The position numbers were made by a program, and so were the translations under genes. A stretch of 64,000 nt of DNA from Platycnemis pennipes (taxonomy: Eukaryota; Arthropoda; Insecta; Odonata; Platycnemididae), in assembly GCA_933228895.1 (NCBI GenBank), contig OW121856.1:113683163-113747162 (forward strand), written 5' to 3'. The notes under the pieces are model-generated. The model did not search any database, had not been told where the DNA came from, and saw nothing but the letters and a program-made list of their open reading frames with translations. Positions 27,501-36,599 of this stretch are shown here, piece by piece (position 1 is the first letter of the stretch; each line of letters begins with the position of its first letter).

Positions 27501-30500
27501 TCCGGTATATTAATAATAAAAAGTAAATATATTTAAAAGTAACCAAGAGGATGTGGGACCAGGATTGGCTCATTAAAATAAAAATGTCAGTGAAATGAAA
27601 GGTAAGATTGCATCAGTGGGCAGTGAAATATGTTTATTTTCAAAAACCTAAGTACTCCCGTAAGAACATTTCCTATGTGGAGTAGTGAAATAAAAATTTG
27701 TACTACTGATAGAGGTTAGATAACGAAGCTGATAAATAGGACTTGCAATTAGTAGTCATCAAGAAGGAAAAAAATGAAATACAGACTGTAGAAAATATAG
27801 CTGAGCATAGAATTTTTAGAATATTAATCAGAAGTCCACATTACATAACACTGCTAATGGCATGCATGACAAATTTAAGAATTCACTATAAAGAAGGTCA
27901 GCAAAAAAAATTTTTAAAGCACTCATTCACTCAGTACTTCAACCTGAAGGGTGGTTGTGATAGGTGAAGGTAGAGCTCACCCTAAACTTAGCCATAGGCA
28001 TGTGACTTTCACACATTCAGGGTAGGGGGGGCCACTTCCTTTCCTTTGGAGTCATTCCATCCTGTACCCTCCGACCCTCTACCCTTTGCTGGGAATGCCT
28101 TCGCTTATCTGCCTACCCTCATCCTACACTCTGTGGAGGGTAAGGGAAGGAGAGTGCAACCCTTCCACTAGTCTTTCCCTAGGTCGGCAGAGAGAAAGAC
28201 TAGCCCTCGCTAGTCTTTCTCTCTGCCGACCATTTCTGTTCAGTCCATGGATTTAAGAGCGAGGGTCAAATTTTGATGCAATTATTTTGTCCAAAACTTG
28301 TATTCAAAGTGTTTTTCTGAAAAAAGACTTTGAACAAAACCTGAAAACCCACCCAATGATTTACTACAATGCTCAGTGACAAACAGCCCATTTCCTGACA
28401 TTGATGTTTTCAGGCCTAATTCTGTAGAAGGATAACACGATGAACTTTCTACAAATAAACTTTGGGGCTTCCACAAACTATTTCATCATTTACTTTGAAA
28501 ACTAGTACCAGATGATACATTGCAGACAAAAGCAAGATGAAAGCTATATCCCTCTCATTCCAACAAACTATCATATCTAATACTTAGAGAGTGCAACCAA
28601 TAGCATAAGGATCGTTAACATAGTACCATGAACGGTTAACTAGGCATTATTCGATTCATTGTGTCTCGCACTACAACCCCTAAAATGAAATGTATACTCT
28701 GGACATTAGTTGAAGCGTGAAACCGACCCTAATGACGACTAAAGATTGTGATAACCCCATAGTACTCCAGGCGATAACAACACAAATGAAATCTCAGTGC
28801 ATAAATACAACCAAGACAATGATTCATGAGTTTTACATAATTTAGGAAAACATGTCAATACCCTATATCCAGATTGAGACTCACGTTGAAATGATCCTCA
28901 CAGCATCGCAAATGGGAGGATAAGGATAATGGCATCTTCATCAGGTCTCGCCTTGCTGCAAGTAGCCATTTCCTCCTCAATACTGGGTCGTTTGGCACGC
29001 TCACGAACGTCTTCTCTGGCGTTGATATGCTGGTATTCGTGCATTTTGGAACGAAACAGTATTTATAAGGCCTCTTGGTAGGTATTCCCTCATCCCGCGT
29101 TTGATTTTCCATACCGAAGAGGTTAACCCCGTGACTATACTGAAACACGGAGAGAAAACAGGCAGCTATTATAAATGGACAACCTATGAAAGTATGACCA
29201 CGTTATAATCAAAGTAGAATGAAACGTAAGGTAGTAGACAAAGAGCAAAGATAACTTTCTCCACAATATTGTATCCTAAAACGATAATTAAGAACAAATT
29301 TCAGTCAAGTTACTTGGAATTAAGGAGAGAAAAATTTCACGCAACGTGCAACTATTTCATGAAGCATGGTCCAAGAGGTTGGAAACGTCAATCAACTTTA
29401 CTACGACACTGTGTGACTTCATACTACACATATATAAATCATTACCGTACACATTTAACTAATGGAAAACAATTTAACACAATACTTACCTCCTTCGACC
29501 CTCGCAATGCAGCGGATGGAGACTGCAACCGGAGACAGGTCCGTCAGATAATAATCTTGCTGTTGACTTCCTCTTCTTAAAAGAAACACCCGAATAATAA
29601 ATCGGCAAACGAACGAAAACCGAAGCAACCGAAGAGCGAGGATAGTAGGAAGTTCGAGGTAGATAGTTTCCAAACTCAGTATACGCTGTAGAGGGGCTCA
29701 CTCCAATGCACAAGCTATGCCTGAAAACACATAGTGCGAAATGACGTCACAGCTCTGAGAATATGGCTGCCTGGTGTTTCAGCGCAACATTAATTTTGCA
29801 AATTTTAATAATAAATATCTCACTTAAAAAGTACCTCACTGTTCTCAGACTCGGGATTTAGCCTAAGTGAGGTTTAAATTTTTTTTAAAGATCGCTTCCC
29901 AAAAACGTGCAAATACTCTATTGACATTTCCTGTAATGGTATTGAAAAATTACTTAAAGATATAAGCCTCAACAAATCTCCTGGCCCTGATCAAATTCCC
30001 TCCCGCGTATATAGAGAGTTAGCATCCGAAATTTCCCCCTACCTTGAAATAGTATTTAATAAATCCCTGACCGAACACGTCGTACCGATGGACTGGAAAG
30101 CAGCCGATGTAACACCCATTTTTAAAAGTGGCGATAGGGAGCAGCCATCTAACTACAGACCTATATCCCTCACATCCATTTCATGCAAGGTCCTAGAACA
30201 TATAATTGTCAGTTCAGTCATGGGACACCTAGATAGCCAGAATTTATTGTCCAATGTCCAGCATGGCTTCCGAAAGAGCAGATCGTGTGAAACCCAACTT
30301 GCTCTCTTTTCCCACGATATTTTAGTTTCTGGCGAAAATAATATTCCAGTGGATGCTATATTTCTCGACTTCAAGAAGGCTTTTGACAAGGTTTCTCACA
30401 GCAAACTAATTTTGAAGTTAAAATCTTATGGGTTAGACAGTAACATTATATCATGGATTAATGATTTTCTGCATGATCGGGTTCAAAGGGTTGTTTTGGA

Positions 30501-31643
30501 CGGTGTTTCCTCACCGGCAATTAAAGTCACTTCGGGTGTCCCACAAGGTAGTGTGATAGGTCCACTCCTATTCCTTTTGTATATTAATGATATCCAAAAG
30601 GTGGTAAAAAGTAAGCTTCGTCTATTTGCCGATGACGTACTAGTGTACAGGGAAATTCTATGCCCGAACGATAAAGAATATTTAAATATTCACCTACAAG
30701 CAATTGAAACTTGGTGTGATACATGGCATTTAGAATTAAACTTTAAGAAATGTCTTGTAATGAATTTTTGGAAAAAGAATAGCTCTCCTCCTACCACTTA
30801 CAAAATAAGTAATAATGAATGAACAAACGTGGAATCCATTAAATATCTTGGAATAAGACTGACAAATGATCAGGTAAACACATTCGTGAAATAATGGGTC
30901 AAGCGAATCGCAAACTGGGTTTCATTAAAAGAGTATTGGGTAAATGTGACGATCATGTACGAGAAATCAGCTACTTTTCCCTTGTTAGACCTCATTTGGA
31001 ATATGCTGCCAGTGTATGGGATCCCTACGAAATCGGTCTAAGTAATGAACTTGAACGTGTGCAGCGAAGATCGGCAAGATTTGTAAAGGGACGATACGAT
31101 AATTATATTAGCGTAACCAGTCTATTAAATGAATTGAAATGGGAATCATTGTCAGATCGCAGGTTGAAATTTAGACTTAATCTCTTCCACAAATTCCAAG
31201 GCCATATTTTCATTGATGATGTTAAAAATATTTTACGAACCCCAACTTACTATGGCAGACTGGACCATAATCATAAGGTTAGAGAAATTGATTGCCGAAC
31301 TGACCGATTCAAAATGTCCTTTTTCCCTCGCACAATAAGAGATACGAATAACGGTAAATATGTCCTATCGGAGAGTAGCAATGAATAGCATTGGTAGCTG
31401 CATGTTGGTATGAGTACTTAAAGCTAACCCTACTAACAGAATGTTTTTGCATGTTTGCTTTGCAATTTCTATCTTTTTTAAATAGTGTAGTTCTGACTAC
31501 TATATTAATACTATTCCTTTTTTATGCATGATATGTAGTGCATGTTTGGTGAGCAATCACCCCCTGCCACACACCCTTGTGGTGGCTTGCAGGGTATTAT
31601 GTAGATGTAGATGTAGAACAGCATCCCTCTCCCAGGCAGCCAT
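18508..31643 (-). CDS. MADF/Myb-like Harbinger accessory protein, three exons, split by CR1
   Basis: The minus-strand exons are: exon 1 at 31643-31617 continuing at 20376-20257 (split by the LINE), exon 2 at 20015-19791, and exon 3 at 18906-18508. Donors are GTAAGT and GTATGT; acceptors are CCAATAG and TTTACAG. All joins are phase 0, giving 256 aa. Residues ~1-110 form a MADF-type DNA-binding domain (MAAWERDAVEALINLYEE, then SPDYHNKQKR, KINGLRTQYMAEKNKLKK and LWCYNHLQFLERH). The tail has a basic TPKRKR patch and a BESS-like end (FGLYVGRELSEI). In Harbinger elements a Myb/MADF partner binds the ends and helps the transposase enter the nucleus. An AATAAA signal lies at 18392-18397 (minus). The gene is broken now, because the first exon is cut after codon 9. 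Confidence 0.85.
20385..21166 (+). pseudogene. CR1-like ORF2, endonuclease end and linker (5' part)
   Basis: The frame is open from the truncation point. NSLTQLATVPNRGDNTLDLL and SDHRVITAKL match the C-terminal end of the APE-type endonuclease (N.LDL..TN, SDH). The region between the endonuclease and the reverse transcriptase follows (YNAEVRKSLRRQRICHAKMK, FWSYVREVQ). The frame stops being LINE at codon KP(I), where the ISL2EU element inserted. It continues in frame at 29922. Confidence 0.9.
21357..21364. promoter_or_regulatory. CRE-like octamer, left end of ISL2EU element
   Basis: This is the TGACGTCA within GTGACGTCATTTCGTACTAT, about 100 bp upstream of the nuclease start codon and 190 bp inside the left end. 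The right end carries GTGACGTCATTTCGCACTAT on the other strand (29742-29749), so an 18-of-19 match is conserved between the two ends well inside the inverted repeats. Confidence 0.55.
21458..24580 (+). CDS. SWIM-like / YqaJ nuclease of the ISL2EU element, three exons, 431 aa
   Basis: The exons are 21458-21585, 22650-22846 and 23610-24580. Introns are GTGAGT..ATTTTAG and GTAAGT..TTTTCAG, and phases join cleanly. A zinc-binding motif spans the second junction: C101 and C104 in ANCYGCAAAI, then GGCKH. The spacing is CxxC..CxH, whereas classical SWIM has CxC. The C-terminal half is a YqaJ/lambda-exonuclease-type fold: LRLGRISASRAYEAM, MKRGRELEGKVLEEL, LAASPDGVFGE and LVEVKCPQKA supply the Arg/Glu and the D..ExK active site. 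The family degrades DNA ends and supports recombination. In ISL2EU elements its role is not established, and it probably assists transposition. There are no stops, so the copy looks young. Confidence 0.9.
22868..23061. mobile_element. Harbinger-type MITE (194 bp) in intron 2 of the nuclease gene
   Basis: The ends GGGCCGGTTTTCC and GGAAAACCAGCCC open a long inverted repeat that includes TCTGGTTAACGCTAACCATA and its complement. TAA lies on both sides (22865-22867 and 23062-23064). It is non-coding. It inserted into an intron, so it would not break the protein. Confidence 0.88.
24943..25761 (+). repeat. Three tandem 273-bp units between convergent genes
   Basis: Units start at 24943, 25216 and 25489, each opening AGACATACCTAAAGATAGAA. 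Units 1 and 2 appear identical; unit 3 has a few substitutions. Each unit contains AATAAA on the plus strand (in ATAAATAAATGTACC) and on the minus strand (TTTATT in AATTTATTGC). The array sits between the stop codons of the nuclease (24580) and the transposase (25822). Confidence 0.93.
25822..29112 (-). CDS. THAP-DDE transposase of the ISL2EU element, two exons, ~545 aa
   Basis: The minus-strand exon 1 ends at 28885 (donor AAC|GTGAGT) and exon 2 is 27231-25822 (acceptor TTTGCAG). The join is phase 0. The N-terminus is a THAP zinc finger: KYCFVPKCTN, LRRKWLLAARRD, RCCEDHF, then across the junction MRKGVLPHIF (the AVPTIF-like end). The middle is acidic and basic low complexity. The C-terminal half is an IS5/DDE_Tnp_4-type domain: an HTH (FGMHYSTVSRVLRDNMP), VTCIVDCLEIAIEKP (first D), STVMADRGFKHLEG (second D) and RIHVERVIGRIRDF (E). 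I prefer the second ATG (29112) because TTTCAG lies just before the upstream frame and may be an acceptor of a leader intron. Starting at 29148 would add 12 residues. Confidence 0.88.
28182..28231. repeat. Perfect 22-bp snap-back palindrome in the transposase intron
   Basis: Arms 28182-28203 and 28210-28231 are exact reverse complements (GGTCGGCAGAGAGAAAGACT.. and its mate), separated by a 6-base spacer, CCCTCG. It lies in the intron of the THAP transposase gene. Confidence 0.9.
29742..29749. promoter_or_regulatory. CRE-like octamer, right end of ISL2EU element
   Basis: TGACGTCA, 170 bp inside the right end, is the mirror of the octamer at 21357. It lies ~600 bp upstream of the transposase start on the minus strand, where a leader exon and intron are likely. 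Confidence 0.5.
29920..31388 (+). pseudogene. CR1-like ORF2, reverse transcriptase (3' part)
   Basis: The frame is open from GAC at 29923 to a stop at 30822. Motifs are LNKSPGPDQIPSRVYREL, FKSGDREQPSNYRPISLTS, QHGFRKSRSCETQLA, AIFLDFKKAFDKVSH, SGVPQGSVIGPLLFLLYIND and RLFADDVLVY, covering fingers and palm with the catalytic FADD. After a TGA (NNE stop TNVESIKYLGI) and a small deletion near 30875 the frame resumes at 30894 as MGQANRKLGFIKRVLG, then FSLVRPHLEYAASVWDPY, to a stop at 31386. The lesions are few, so the copy is fairly young. Confidence 0.92.
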
Positions 31644-31838
31644 GTTGTCAACAATCTCTTCCAGCCGGACCAGAAGGAACGCTGGGAAGGCTTGAAAATC
31701 TCTCTGATTGGTCGATAAGCTTCAAGACCATTCATGATTCAATACAAGATAGAACCGTTCAAGACAAGACGAATTTGATGGAAATGAAGGCTTTCAAGAG
31801 CATTCAAGGCAAAATGTCCGCCGGGATGACGTATCAGA

Positions 31839-31846
31839 TGACGTCA
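31839..31846. promoter_or_regulatory. CRE-like octamer near the right Harbinger end
   Basis: TGACGTCA lies 72 bp inside the right end of the Harbinger and about 200 bp upstream of the MADF start codon (31641-31643, minus). The position fits a promoter element for that gene. Confidence 0.45.
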
Positions 31847-32145
31847 TGTCCATTCGAGAAAGCTTGTTCAACTAGTCTTGAATGGAATTTGACGTGAATT
31901 TGATAGTGTGAAACGGCCTTAACTATGGCAGTATTTTCGAAATACTATCGTCATCGGATATCGCGATTCAGCTGTTGGACGGAAAACGATATCTGCGCAT
32001 GTTATTGGCGCACAAATTGCATGACATTCTTTGATCGTGTACGACCGTGAACCAACTTCTTGTACAATATCTCGGTCCAATCTCGCCGTTCAATTTATGG
32101 TACAAGATCTTGTACAAGAAATTGTATCGTGTACAACGGCCTTAA

Positions 32146-32328
32146 TGAGCCAATACCACAGACTCTGTGCCAATACTGCCAGTCAAAAGAAGCTTGGGGG
32201 AATGGTTCCGTGTCTCAAAATCAAGGACTGCTGAAAGGAAAAGACGGAAAAGTGGCAACATGAACCAATTGAGGAAGATAACATAGAATACATAATTGAT
32301 TTGTGATACTCCTTATTGCATGAATAAA
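32146..32328 (+). CDS. Candidate exon, 3' part, with poly(A) signal
   Basis: This continues the 12531-12628 frame when the nest is removed at its TAA duplication: NEPIPQTLCQYCQSKEAWG and on to KGKDGKVAT, with TGA at 32261-32263. AATAAA at 32323-32328 would serve as a poly(A) signal. There is no recognised domain. The only support is the restored frame and the position of the signal. Confidence 0.25.
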
Positions 32329-33020
32329 TGTATCACATTGAATAAGTGATTTATTTCATGGAGTTCCCTCTGAAATTCCCTTAGTCTGTATGCAATAGCG
32401 AAAATTGCAATGAACAAAGATTCTTCCTTCAAAAATAAAATAAAAAATTTTAAAATACGGGTATTAAATTACGTATTAGTACGAAGTTCTGCCACTAGAT
32501 GGAGTCACAGTCTGCATTTGGTGGATCTTACTGCCTGGATTTGCCGATAGATGACTCTGTTGCTCGTTTAGATCAATGGTTTACATGAAATTGGTTAAAT
32601 TTGATGCCATGATTTATATGGAGTTTATATAAAGTTGATATCGACGGTTGTGCACGTTTCCCTGCTGTTGGTGTGATTTTTACATGAACGATGTATCAAC
32701 GGAGGATTATGTGCTTGCTGGGTAGGTATGAAGCTGTTTTTGTTTAAAATCGTACACGTTGCTTTCGAGTTGTTCCTGAAAGTTATATTATGACGATTAT
32801 TGATTGTAGCCGTCACTTTGTGGAAGCTCATTCCGTCATCTGTTCTATACTATCTGAGGTCGTGCTAAAATATCAGTATTCTTTTAAATGAAACCTGATC
32901 TTCAGTTATGCTGGCTTAGAGAAAGGTGAAGGTAATTAGTACAGGGATTTTCGCATTGGCATATTCCAACCAATGCCTAATGGCAACACAGGTTAATAGG
33001 AATATATGGTTTTATGATTG
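32329..33020. other. AT-rich flank, nothing recognised
   Basis: No domain, RNA gene or repeat structure is seen. Confidence 0.45.
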
Positions 33021-33029
33021 TTAGTGAAT

Positions 33030-34030
33030 ACTTGGGTAAATGTTGGGCCATAACGGTTGGAAAAACGGACATGAATACAAGTTGACGTAACTGTTCCCCA
33101 ACGTTGGCCCAACTGTTGGTGCTACATGGGGTTTGTGCGAGTCTGCTTCGTTGTGCGGGTTGCAACTTCATAATGGTTGAATTTAGCTAACTGCTCTTTA
33201 TAACACTCACATGATGCCAAGTGATGCTACTTATTTCTTCAACTTGTCAGCTTTTGGTGATAATTTGTATTCCCGTTTTAAAGCATGTATAGTCATAAGT
33301 AATTATGTGGAATACATAGTTTTTCAATTTAGGTGATACGGGAGTATTTATTCCTCGGATTTCTCTGACTGAAATTGTTTTTAGTATTAATTTGTGTACC
33401 CATTTCTTAGGTTACATACCCTAAATGTAGTCTACCTTAATTTCTTTTTAACTGAAAACGTGTATACATATGTATTTCTCCTGGTCTTCTACATCTGCTA
33501 TAGATTTCCTTAGTTATTTAGTTCCTAATTTGAATTTAACACTAGCCAACCTTTCAAACACAAGGCCAAAACTTTTCAAGCACCAATCCTCTGAAATTGT
33601 AATTTCACCATTTGATGTTGTCCCAATGCTATCCTGATGTTGGTAACCAATGCTGGGCTGACATTGGAAGCTCTTTTACCACTGGCAAACGTTAGCATTC
33701 CAAAATTGGGCCAGCATTAGTAGCCGGCATTTGGCCAATGTCTACAACCCACATTGGGCCTGTGTAAGCAGCCGACATCAAGCCAGTGTTGACCTACATA
33801 ACCCCGGCACTGGGCTGACATGACCCCGACACTGGGCCGACATGACCCCGACACTAGCCGACATCATGCCGATGCTGGGCCAACATTGGCAGCCAATGTC
33901 GGTTTTCCACCGGCAAACGTTATCATTCCAACACTGGGCCAATGTCACCAGCCGACATCGGGCCGATGCACAACCGACTTTGGCCGGTGTTGGCCCGCAT
34001 CAAAATGCTGCTTGGGCTGTTTTGGTTTGG
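33030..34030 (+). repeat. GGCC/GAC-rich degenerate repeat, copy 1
   Basis: Short units such as ACTGGGCCGACATGACCCCG and CCGACATCGGGCCGATG recur from about 33610, with a related patch at 33040-33130. The block ends CATCAAAATGCTGCTTGGG. It shares CCGGCAAACGTTATCATT and the terminal motif with 36310-36590, so these are two copies of one family. No protein is encoded. Open frames reflect the repeat period. Confidence 0.75.
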
Positions 34031-34149
34031 ATATCGATTTGATTGAAATCACTTCCCTTTGATTTATCCTCTCACCAGCATTTACAATCATTTATGTTCT
34101 CAATAGTTACACAGAATTAATTAATTTCATCTAATTCCATACATATTAA

Positions 34150-36112
34150 CTAAGATAAAAAGTGCATACAGGACTTCATCAAAGATCATAATGTTACTTA
34201 CATCTCCTCATCCAGCAATTGTGTAAAAGCTGCTTGGAATATCATTAAACGCCATGCAAGTGCAAGCAGTGAATCACATAGTTCTCGATGCATGACTTTC
34301 AACAAAACTCCAATAACGGACCCAGTTGCTATTGCGGACCGTTTAAATAAACAATTCTGCCATGTTGCTCCAAGTAGTGGTCTTCCAGAGCCAAAGTTGA
34401 ACAAGGCACCCTATTCTTTTTTCCTTTTTCCCTCAGACCCTGCAGAATTTCTTCCCATCATTAACTCCCTGGCAAATAAGTGGTCTGCAGGTTATGACGA
34501 AGTGTCTGTGCCTGTTGTCAAAAGTGCCTCCAGATGGATAGCCAAACCTCTATCTGATATTTTCAACTCATCAATTTCAGAGGGTCGTTTTCCAACTTAC
34601 TTAAAAATAGCCCTTATATCTCCTATTTACAAGAAGGGATCAGTAACTGAATCCGATAACTATAGACCAATCTCTATCCTGTCTGTTTTCTCAAAAATTT
34701 TTGAAAAACTCATGTATAACCGCATTGTAAATTATCTTGGAAAATATAATTTGTTGCATGTAGCTCAGCATGGTTTCAGAAAGGGTAAATCCACAACAAC
34801 AGCTGCATTCCATCTTCTCAATACCATATGCCAGTCCCTAAACAAACATGAAATGGTCACAGGTATTTTCTTTGATCTGAGTAAGGCATTTGACACAATC
34901 GATCATAGCATTTTATCCAGTAAATTAATACATATTGGTATAATTGGTAATGCTCATTCATGGATTATGTCATACCTCTCTAATCGCAAGCAAATTGTCC
35001 AATACAGAAGTAAGTCTAAGATGGGAATAAACACCTATAAATCTGGTACTCTTGAAACAAGTTGCGGTGTTCCTCAGGGTTCTATTTTGGGACCCCTTTT
35101 GTTTATAATTTTTAGAAATGACCTTCCTCTTTCATTGCCCAATTGCAGTGCAATTTTATATGCAGATGACACTTCCCCCCTAAGCTCTGGGATGACCTTG
35201 GATGACCTGTCTATCAGCACAAGGCACACCTTAAACAGTATGGTGAATTGGTGTCTCGAAAACAACCTGATCCTTAACAACAGTAAATCTTGCTTCATGC
35301 AATTTCACTGTAAAATATCACCACCAACATCTACCTTACTATTAAGAATCAATAATGAGAGTATTCATCGCTCTTCTTCCACTGACTTTCTTGGTTTTCA
35401 TCTTAGTGAGGATCTTGATTGGTCGCTCCATATTAATAAAATTATACGGAAAATCTCGACTGGCATCTTCATGCTAAGGAAACTAGCCCCAATTATCTCG
35501 ACTGACACTTTAAAACTAGTCTATTATGCTGCAATTCATTCCCACCTGTCCTACGGGATTATCTTCTGGGGTAACAGTAGTGCTGCAATTAAAGCTTTCT
35601 CTTCTCAAAAAAGATCAGTTAAAGCCATTGTTAGAGTGTCCATTAGAGCACCTGGAAGACCTCTCTTCAAAGCACTAAATATACTTACTCTACCTTGTTT
35701 GTATATTTTACAATGCTGCATCTTCGTAAAAAATAATCCCTCTCTGTTTCCACCAAGCTCAACCATTCATCAGCACTCCACTCGTTCCAAGAACCACATT
35801 CACCTTCATAGTTATAATCTGACTGCTGCCCAACATGGACCGCATCACTCTGCATCCGTTGTATACAATAAATTGCCCCAAACAATTAAGTTAATAAAAT
35901 CTCCTTATACTTTCAAATGCCAATTAAAGAAAATGTTGCTCAACAAAGGCTACTACAGTGTAAATGAATATTTTTCTGACAGTCTATAATATTTGTATTA
36001 TAAATGTTTGTATTGTGTTAAATGCTTTTTGTATTTTTATATGTTTTCATGACTAGGTTCTATGTCAAATTCTTGACCAACGGAACAATAAATATTATTA
36101 TTATTATTATCA
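34150..36112 (+). mobile_element. 5'-truncated LINE with ATT-rich tail
   Basis: It comprises an ORF2 fragment followed by a ~120 bp 3' UTR that ends AATAAATATTATTATTATTA. It lies between the two copies of the GGCC/GAC-rich repeat. A second, much more decayed copy of the same family lies at 50213-51955. Confidence 0.85.
34152..35989 (+). CDS. Non-LTR reverse transcriptase, partial but open (>565 aa)
   Basis: The frame is open from about 34152 through KAAWNIIKRH and the ATG at 34292 to the stop at 35987-35989. Motifs are KWSAGYDEVSVPVVKSA, YKKGSVTESDNYRPISILSV, AQHGFRKGKSTTTAA, GIFFDLSKAFDTIDHSIL, TSCGVPQGSILGPLLFIIF and ILYADDTSPL. The C-terminal tail has YAAIHSHLSYGIIFWG and CQLKKMLLNKGYYSVNEY. 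It belongs to the CR1/Jockey-like LINEs. The endonuclease is missing, so the copy is dead by truncation although the frame is intact. The distance to the CR1 copy at 20-31 kb is large; it is a different family. Confidence 0.9.
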
Positions 36113-36309
36113 TGCTTCTAGTAATTGGTGATCCGAATTCATCTTGCATAACTGAATTATTTCAACGATTGTTTGTTAGTTTGTGGACTTCATATAATTT
36201 CTATATGCTGCACCTAGGTTGATTCAATCCTGAGCCTATGTTGACTTAATATTAAATGAATATGTCACATATGTTGCTAGATTCGGAATATATCGCTTCA
36301 ATGCTGGTT

Positions 36310-36590
36310 CATTGCCTGTGCGTCTGGTTTTGGACCTATGTCGGCTTCACGTTGGGCCTATGTCGGCTTCACGTTGGACCTATGTCGGCTTCACGTTCGG
36401 CCTATGTCGGCTTCATGTCGGGCCAGTGTAAGTTGGATGTTGGCCCAATGTTGGGCCGATGTCGGGTGGAATGTCAGCTGTAGCCCGGCAAAACGTTATC
36501 ATTTCGACGTTGGGCCGATGTCGGGCCGACCTGCAGCCGACATGTGCCAATGTCGGGCCGACATTGGACCGACATCAAAATGCTACCTGG
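36310..36590 (+). repeat. GGCC/GAC-rich degenerate repeat, copy 2
   Basis: It begins with four near-exact repeats of CTATGTCGGCTTCACGTTGG (about 36340-36415), then GATGTCGGGCCGAC units. It ends CATCAAAATGCTACCTGGG. It is homologous to the end of the 33.03-34.03 kb block, in the same orientation. Confidence 0.8.
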
Positions 36591-36599
36591 GTACTTTAC

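Larger units (their letters stand above)
21167..29919. mobile_element. ISL2EU-type DNA transposon (8.75 kb) inside the LINE
   Basis: The inverted ends are AGAGTATTTGCAC (21167-21179) and GTGCAAATACTCT (29907-29919). They are flanked by AT (21165-21166 and 29920-29921). A 2-bp AT duplication is supported by frame: removing the element plus one AT rejoins LINE codons ...AAA CCA AT|T GAC ATT... with no shift, whereas a TA duplication would not. From memory, the ISL2EU group, related to PIF/Harbinger, has AT duplications and pairs a DDE transposase with a YqaJ-like nuclease. That is exactly the gene content here. The genes face each other, with 273-bp tandem repeats between their 3' ends. Confidence 0.9.
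20385..31616 (+). mobile_element. CR1-like LINE inserted in the MADF exon (TSD AACAGCAT)
   Basis: AACAGCAT occurs at 20377-20384 and again at 31617-31624, an 8-bp target duplication. Between them lies a 5'-truncated CR1/Jockey-type LINE with a GTAGATGTAGATGTAG tail at its 3' end (31600-31616). Its own sequence is 20385-21166 and 29920-31616, about 2.5 kb. The rest is the ISL2EU-type element. Removing the LINE and one duplication restores the MADF reading frame exactly. Confidence 0.92.
13209..31918. mobile_element. Autonomous Harbinger transposon, expanded by nested insertions
   Basis: The left end GGCCGTTTCACACTAT (13209) is matched by ATAGTGTGAAACGGCC at the right end (to 31918). TTAA lies on both sides (13205-13208 and 31919-31922), so the target duplication is TTA/TAA or TTAA; the palindrome leaves this open. 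It carries the usual two Harbinger genes facing each other: a HARBI1-like transposase (+) and a MADF/Myb-like protein (-). Without the CR1 insertion (20385-31616) and the GTAC-rich element (15532-18146) the core would be about 4.9 kb, a normal autonomous size. Both genes are free of internal stops after splicing and removal of insertions. Confidence 0.85.
12629..32142. mobile_element. Outer Harbinger-type element (TSD TAA) holding the whole nest
   Basis: The left end AGGCCGTTGTACACGGTACA (12629) is matched at the right end (to 32142) by AGGCCGTTGTACACGATACA read on the minus strand. The inverted similarity extends ~40 bp through TTTCTTGTACAAGA. TAA flanks both sides (12626-12628 and 32143-32145), as expected for PIF/Harbinger. 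The element's own sequence is only 12629-13208 plus 31919-32142, about 0.8 kb. It is non-autonomous, and everything between is a later insertion. Internal TTGTACAAG motifs repeat near both ends. Confidence 0.8.
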
